Below are positions 59,636 through 64,000 of a stretch of 64,000 nt of DNA, piece after piece (position 1 is the first letter of the stretch; every line of letters begins with the position of its first letter). The notes under the pieces are model-generated. The model was not told the origin of the DNA. It ran no database searches and was given only the letters and a program-made list of their open reading frames with translations. The DNA is taken from the NCBI GenBank assembly GCA_052118065.1, contig JBQKHY010000007.1, forward strand, positions 36,326-100,325. The letters run 5' to 3'. The DNA is from Ruminococcoides sp052118065 (GTDB lineage: Bacteria > Bacillota > Clostridia > Oscillospirales > Acutalibacteraceae). Position numbers and translations under genes: made by a program.

Positions 59636-60955
59636 ATGAAAAAGTTGATTTCCTTATTTTTAGTTGCAGTTTTATCATTATCAGTTATGATTTTTGATGT
59701 TTCAGCAGCTAAAGTGAATACAGTTTCCATACCGGGTGAGGAACTGTTTGATGAAGCCTTTACCATTTTTGATGCAATAAATAGAGAGCGTGTTTCAGAA
59801 TCAAGAAGCAAAATTGTAATGGACAAGGAACTTATGGATTACGCAATGTTGCGATGTAAAGAACTTGCTATTAAGTTCTCTCATGACCGTCCAAATGGCG
59901 AAAGTTTCTATTCTGCTTTTGACAGAGCTTATGGTGAAGATATTTTTACCGGTTCTTCATCAACCGATTATGTTATTGAACAGTGGCTACAAAACAGTAG
60001 TAGTAGAAAAGATATTCTTACAGACTACTATAAAAGTGTAGGTGTAGGTGCTGTAGAAGTTGATGGTTCTTTTTATTGGGTTTTAATCTTTGGTATTGAT
60101 AAAGAAAACAATCTAATTGTTGATAGAACTAATTATGATGTTGAAGCAAATGATTCAGGTCTTGTATCTTTTAAAAAATCTTTAATCGAAGCAAAAATTC
60201 GTTTTGGTAATACTTCACTTTGTAAGAATAACTCTACCAGAGCAACAATATCTTTTTATAATGGTATTTCCTATACACAGATTGACCCTAGTTCAGTAAC
60301 ATTTGATTCATCAAACAAGAATGTTTGTGTAATCAATAAGTTAGGTAAAATTTTAGGACTTGAACAAGGCAAGAGTACAATTTCTGTTACATTAAATGGC
60401 GATAATTACCCGTTCCTTGAACAAGATTTTTATGTTAATGGTGAAGTAGAGGATGTTACCCTAAATCGCAGTAGCTATACATATTATAGAACCAACAAGT
60501 CCGGTTCACTGAAGCTTTCTGCAAGAGTAACACCATACAATGCAGGTAATACAAGAGTTACTTGGAAATCAAGCAACAATAGAGTTGCAACAGTTGATTC
60601 TAACGGTAGAGTTACTATGAAAGGTAAGGGTACTGCGAAAATCACTGCAACTTCTGTTGATAGTCCAAGGGTTAGTGATTCTTGTACTGTTAAGGTTGTA
60701 CAAAGAGTTACCGGAATAAAGTTAAATAAAAATACTATTTCTTTAAAAAAGAAAAAGTCCTATAGACTTAAGGCTACCTGTTCACCGTCAAATGCAAATC
60801 GTAGGTCTGTTACTTGGAAATCTTACAACACTAAGGTTGCCAAAGTTGATAAAAACGGCAAAGTTACCGGTGTGAAAAAGGGCAAAACTACTGTTAGAGC
60901 AACAGCCTGTGACGGTAGCAAAAAGTACGCAAATTGTACTGTTAAGGTTAGCTAA
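59636..60955 (+). CDS. Secreted CAP (SCP/PR1) protein with two BIG2-type Ig domains
   Basis: 439 residues. Signal peptide MKKLISLFLVAVLSLSVMIF with cleavage after VSA. The CAP domain (about 35-165) has FDAINRERVSESRSK, a FSHDRPNGESF His and a SVGVGAVEVDGSFYWVLIFG core as in bacterial CAP/YkwD proteins. Two bacterial Ig-like group 2 domains follow (VTWKSSNNRVATVDSNGRVT and VTWKSYNTKVAKVDKNGKVT), which often mediate wall or host binding. The start may also be ATG 59624. No anchor motif is seen, so it is likely released or bound through the Ig domains. Confidence 0.88.
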   Translation: MKKLISLFLVAVLSLSVMIFDVSAAKVNTVSIPGEELFDEAFTIFDAINRERVSESRSKIVMDKELMDYAMLRCKELAIKFSHDRPNGESFYSAFDRAYGEDIFTGSSSTDYVIEQWLQNSSSRKDILTDYYKSVGVGAVEVDGSFYWVLIFGIDKENNLIVDRTNYDVEANDSGLVSFKKSLIEAKIRFGNTSLCKNNSTRATISFYNGISYTQIDPSSVTFDSSNKNVCVINKLGKILGLEQGKSTISVTLNGDNYPFLEQDFYVNGEVEDVTLNRSSYTYYRTNKSGSLKLSARVTPYNAGNTRVTWKSSNNRVATVDSNGRVTMKGKGTAKITATSVDSPRVSDSCTVKVVQRVTGIKLNKNTISLKKKKSYRLKATCSPSNANRRSVTWKSYNTKVAKVDKNGKVTGVKKGKTTVRATACDGSKKYANCTVKVS

Positions 60956-60983
60956 TAGGGTGTGTGAACTTTTATAAATACAT

Positions 60984-61013
60984 AAATCCCCATATCATCT
61001 GATATGGGGATTT
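60984..61013. terminator. Bidirectional terminator between convergent genes
   Basis: AAATCCCCATATCA-TC-TGATATGGGGATTT perfect palindrome. Confidence 0.9.
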
Positions 61014-61030
61014 TACTTTGTATCTTAATA

Positions 61031-61714
61031 TTAGAATGTATGTTGTTCAAGGTGAGTAACATGGTCGATTTTGTCAGCGTAAACATTTACAAAGAAAGCA
61101 ACAAGTGGAATAGGAAAGCCAAACCAACTTGCATATGTACCGAAAATACTGCTTAGAATTGCACCTATTGCAACACCAATATGAAACCAAAAAAGAGTAT
61201 TGCCATAGAATTTACCTTTTCTAAGCATATGCTTGTCTTTGGTAATTAAATATTCAGCAAATGAGGTAGTGCATTGTTTTATGTTGTTTGTTGAGAAAAT
61301 TGTGGAACTGTTAAACTTGCCGACACCATGGAAAACACTCCACTGAGTTGACATCATAAAGAATATTGGAAGTATACCTATTATAGGATTAATATGGGCA
61401 GGTATCAAAGGAAGAAGTATCAGTCCTGCACCATCAACCATAATTGAATATGCATTTAGGTTGATACCGGTTTTTAGCCTTAACACAACACATATTATAA
61501 TGGCTGAAACATATATTCCTAAACCAATTAACCTTAACATTACATCAAAGAAATCTCTACCAACTATTCCGGTTATAATTTCAATTAGGTTGGCTGTTTG
61601 AGCATTACCAAAATTACTCATTCTGCAAAAGATAGCATAACCACCCATAAAGCCACCCATAACACACATAATACTATGGAGAACCAGTGATATTTTTTTC
61701 TTTTTCAAAGTCAT
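61031..61714 (-). CDS. YoaK-like (DUF1275) membrane protein
   Basis: About 227 residues from ATG 61714, which has AGAGG nine bases before it; ATG 61723 and 61759 are in frame. Six hydrophobic segments. The DUF1275 signature is near the N-terminus: GGFMGGYAIFCRMSNFGNAQT followed by ANLI. Function unknown in the family. It is convergent with the CAP gene and shares its terminator. The 330 bases upstream to the HtrA gene hold a hairpin AAGAGGT/ACCTCTT at about 61977-61992 and no gene. Confidence 0.85.
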   Translation of the reverse strand: MTLKKKKISLVLHSIMCVMGGFMGGYAIFCRMSNFGNAQTANLIEIITGIVGRDFFDVMLRLIGLGIYVSAIIICVVLRLKTGINLNAYSIMVDGAGLILLPLIPAHINPIIGILPIFFMMSTQWSVFHGVGKFNSSTIFSTNNIKQCTTSFAEYLITKDKHMLRKGKFYGNTLFWFHIGVAIGAILSSIFGTYASWFGFPIPLVAFFVNVYADKIDHVTHLEQHTF

Positions 61715-62043
61715 TGTTGTCATCCTCTTTCTGTACCTTCCGACTTCATATTTTATCATAATATGTAGAATTTTTAAAGATTATCACATACCAAATAAAA
61801 AGAATAAATAGAAATTATCTTGTTTAAAATTTACATATATATGAAAAGTAATACTTATATATATCTAGTGAATAGTGAAATATTTAATGTGAATTTGTTA
61901 TTTTTATATTTTCCATTATAAAAACACTCCTATTTCATACAGTTTTCACTTTCACATTTTATTATAATACCAACACAAGAGGTAAACCTCTTGAAACATA
62001 ACACAAAAACAATTAATATAGATGATTTAAGGAGGACCTTAAT

Positions 62044-63687
62044 ATGTATGATAATAACAATTACAACAACTTTAACGGTACAAATGGTGGCGAACCACCG
62101 GTAAATAATCAAAATGATGATTTGGATTTAACTAACGAATTTACTCAGGAAGATTATCAACAGTCTAACAACCAAAATTATTACAATAATCAAAACAGTA
62201 ACCAAGGTTTTAACCCTGACTATAGTGTAGGTAACAATCATCAAAGCTATGGCAATGACCCATATGGTGACAGTGAGTCTTATAGAGAAAGACATTCTTT
62301 CTTTGAAAACAGTCAGCAAAATGTTGCTCCTAACTATAACGAAACTGTTAACTCATATGAATGGGGAGCTACTCCAAATAATGGACAGAATAACCCTAGA
62401 AACTTTAACCACAAAACGGTTAAGAAAGAAAAGAAGCCTGTAACAAGAAGTACAGTAGCTATTGCATTGGTTGCTTGTTTCTTAATTGCATCAGTATTTG
62501 GTGTAGGCGGTGGTGTTGGTACTTATTACCTACTGGCAAATAAAAATTCAACAACTACAGGTCTTAATGTAACAAAGAGTAGTTCAACAGGTGGCACAGA
62601 CTCAACAAATGGTACTGCACTTTCAACAAAGGATATTACAAGCAAAGTTGCTGACTCAGTAGTAGAAATTGTTACAGAATCTGTTTCATATTCGTTCTAC
62701 GGTCAGGCAGTATCTCAGGGTGCAGGTTCAGGTGTAATTATTGATAAGGATGGTTACATTGTTACTAACCACCATGTTATTGAAAATGAAAGGTCAATTA
62801 AAGTTACTTTAAAGAACGGTAACGAATATACTGCAAAGCTAATCGGTTCTGACTCAGACAAGGATGTTGCTTTACTAAAGATTGAACCAAAGAGTGACGA
62901 TAACCTAACTGCTGCAGTATTTGGCGATAGCGATAAACTTGCAGTAGGTGACAAGGCAGTTGCTATCGGTAACCCTCTAGGTGAACTTGGTGGTACAGTT
63001 ACAGACGGTATCATCTCAGCACTGGATAGAGAAGTAACAATTGACAACAACAGTATGAACCTGCTACAGACAAATGCAGCTATTAACCCGGGTAACTCAG
63101 GTGGTGGCCTATTTGACGGTCAAGGTAACCTAATCGGTATTGTTGTAGCAAAGGCATCAAGCAGTAGCTCTAACGAAAGTGTTGAAGGTTTGGGCTTTGC
63201 TATCCCTATTAATGATGTTGAGTCAATCCTAAGTGACCTAAAGAAATATGGTTATGTTAAGGGTAAACCGGGTGCTATCGGTGTAGTAATGCAAGATTAT
63301 ATGGATATGGTTTATGTTTATTCTGTAACAGAAAACAGTCAGGCTGATAAAGCAGGTCTACAAAAGGGTGACAAGATTATGAGCATCAACGGAGAAAAGG
63401 TTTCTTCAAGTGCTGATGTTAAGAAGATTGTTACTAACTCAAAGGCAGGAGATAAGCTAAAGTTTGTTGTCGAAAGAAATGGCTCTAAAAAGACTTTAAC
63501 TGTTACAATTAAAGAAGCATCAAAGAGTGAAACAAATTCAAACAGCAGTAACTCAAGCAATAACAGTTCAGATAATTCAAGCAATATCTACGGTAATGGT
63601 GGTAACGACTCATATAACGATTCATATGGTAGTGACGACTCATCAAACGGTAGTGACGAAGACTCTGTATGGAACTACTTCAATTAA
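62044..63687 (+). CDS. HtrA/DegP-like membrane-anchored serine protease
   Basis: 547 residues. A cytoplasmic tail of about 135 residues is extremely rich in Asn, Gln and Tyr. One membrane segment (about 140-165) and a Ser/Thr linker follow. The trypsin-like domain has the triad in VTNHHVIEN (His), KDVALLKIEP (Asp) and NPGNSGGGLFDG (Ser near residue 352). A PDZ domain (about 410-490) has ENSQADKAGLQKGDKIMSIN. The C-terminus is a Ser/Asn/Asp/Gly low-complexity tail. It degrades misfolded proteins at the outer face of the membrane. GGAGG precedes the ATG. Confidence 0.94.
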   Translation: MYDNNNYNNFNGTNGGEPPVNNQNDDLDLTNEFTQEDYQQSNNQNYYNNQNSNQGFNPDYSVGNNHQSYGNDPYGDSESYRERHSFFENSQQNVAPNYNETVNSYEWGATPNNGQNNPRNFNHKTVKKEKKPVTRSTVAIALVACFLIASVFGVGGGVGTYYLLANKNSTTTGLNVTKSSSTGGTDSTNGTALSTKDITSKVADSVVEIVTESVSYSFYGQAVSQGAGSGVIIDKDGYIVTNHHVIENERSIKVTLKNGNEYTAKLIGSDSDKDVALLKIEPKSDDNLTAAVFGDSDKLAVGDKAVAIGNPLGELGGTVTDGIISALDREVTIDNNSMNLLQTNAAINPGNSGGGLFDGQGNLIGIVVAKASSSSSNESVEGLGFAIPINDVESILSDLKKYGYVKGKPGAIGVVMQDYMDMVYVYSVTENSQADKAGLQKGDKIMSINGEKVSSSADVKKIVTNSKAGDKLKFVVERNGSKKTLTVTIKEASKSETNSNSSNSSNNSSDNSSNIYGNGGNDSYNDSYGSDDSSNGSDEDSVWNYFN

Positions 63688-63729
63688 TAGTTAATGCTAT
63701 TAGTTGTTTATATAAATAGTAAATAAACC

Positions 63730-63762
63730 GGAGCAGTCTTTTGACTGCTCCCTTACTTTTTA
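63730..63762 (+). terminator. Terminator of the HtrA gene
   Basis: GGAGCAGTC-TTTT-GACTGCTCC followed by a T-rich run. Confidence 0.92.
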
Positions 63763-63846
63763 GATAAATCATTTTTTCAATTTTGTTTTTTTAATTCTGT
63801 TTGTACATAGAGGTAAATTTCATTGTGTGATTCGATAATTATTTCT

Positions 63847-64000
63847 ATAAATTAGGGTTTGTAGTGCTATTAAATAGTATCTTCTATTGTGGAATTGTAA
63901 ATAAATTTACAATTCCAACCACTCCTTCCGTCTTTGCATACGCAAAGCCACCAGCCTCTGCATAAGTTCGCAAAGCCAAATATAAAATTTGGATGCTCAC
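63847..64000 (+). repeat. Composite palindromic element R4 (left part, cut by window end)
   Basis: Begins ATAAATTAGGGTTTGTAG at 63847, then the GGAATTGTAAAT/ATTTACAATTCC hairpin and CACTCCTTCCGTCTTTGC as in R3. It then diverges into GCCTCTGCATAAGTTCGC and the CCAAATATAAAATTTGG unit shared with R2 near 42280-42320 (opposite strand). It follows the HtrA terminator. The same orientation as R2 and R3. Confidence 0.85.

Noticed and set aside
1..64000. Prophage, integrative element or insertion sequence
   Set aside because: No transposase, integrase, capsid, portal or relaxase gene is found on either strand.

Overview
The window reads as chromosomal DNA of a low-G+C, obligately anaerobic Gram-positive bacterium of class Clostridia, most likely Ruminococcaceae/Oscillospiraceae from an animal gut. 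This is an inference. It rests on the AT-rich sequence, strong AGGAGG-type ribosome binding sites, a flavin reductase/rubredoxin/rubrerythrin oxygen-defence protein, a membrane-anchored RNase Y, DUF4250 and DUF6514-like small proteins, a neopullulanase-type GH13 enzyme and an L,D-transpeptidase with FN3 domains. There are no rRNA or tRNA genes, no CRISPR array, and no recognisable transposase, integrase or phage gene. About 54 protein genes are supported, including one cut by the window edge, plus one sigma-factor remnant, two candidate upstream peptides and two candidate internal-start products. || Layout. 1-4.5 kb: the end of a surface-sugar locus (DegT aminotransferase, acyltransferase), an ECF-sigma remnant, an orphan LytTR regulator and a membrane phosphoesterase. 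4.5-12.3 kb: a sulfur-themed stretch, with metY-cysK behind a cysteine-rich upstream peptide, a two-component system, and a cysC-sulfotransferase-ChrA-like cluster. 12.4-21.4 kb: GH13 enzyme, lipase, TspO, repeat R1, an alanine-type symporter with an inserted domain, PAP2 phosphatase, and a membrane protein/XRE/HAD operon. 21.5-30.3 kb: M29 peptidase, phosphoesterase, a solitary PglX-type methyltransferase, Nudix, DUF308, NnrE, Smr and an unknown protein. 30.6-41.8 kb: gdhA, LMW-PTP/rimI/tsaD, a copper-resistance operon (csoR-copA with a copZ-like tail), a MacB-like ABC exporter, alkaline phosphatase and DUF4250. 41.9-56.2 kb: repeat R2, XRE-CPBP protease pair, NSS symporter, an Lgt paralogue, flavoredoxin-rubrerythrin, glyoxalase, SAP protein, gap, rny, radical SAM protein, lipoprotein and SWIM protein. 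56.4-64 kb: repeat R3, envelope proteins (L,D-transpeptidase, CAP/BIG2, HtrA), HD phosphohydrolase, DUF1275 protein, and repeat R4 running off the end. || The most distinctive signals are: (1) a family of long (553-756 bp) intergenic elements, four copies in 64 kb and in both orientations, with shared terminal inverted repeats and palindromes nested inside palindromes; (2) a short upstream frame with three Cys codons in four (Cys-Cys-Ser-Cys) in the leader of the metY-cysK cysteine operon, with its own promoter and ribosome binding site; (3) two open frames (copA/copZ and flavoredoxin/rubrerythrin) that run through what looks like a normal gene junction, with a complete ribosome binding site and ATG in frame inside the gene; (4) a lone PglX without any other BREX gene; (5) an AGCS symporter with about 110 extra extracellular residues, transcribed through a terminator-like hairpin at the very start of its message.
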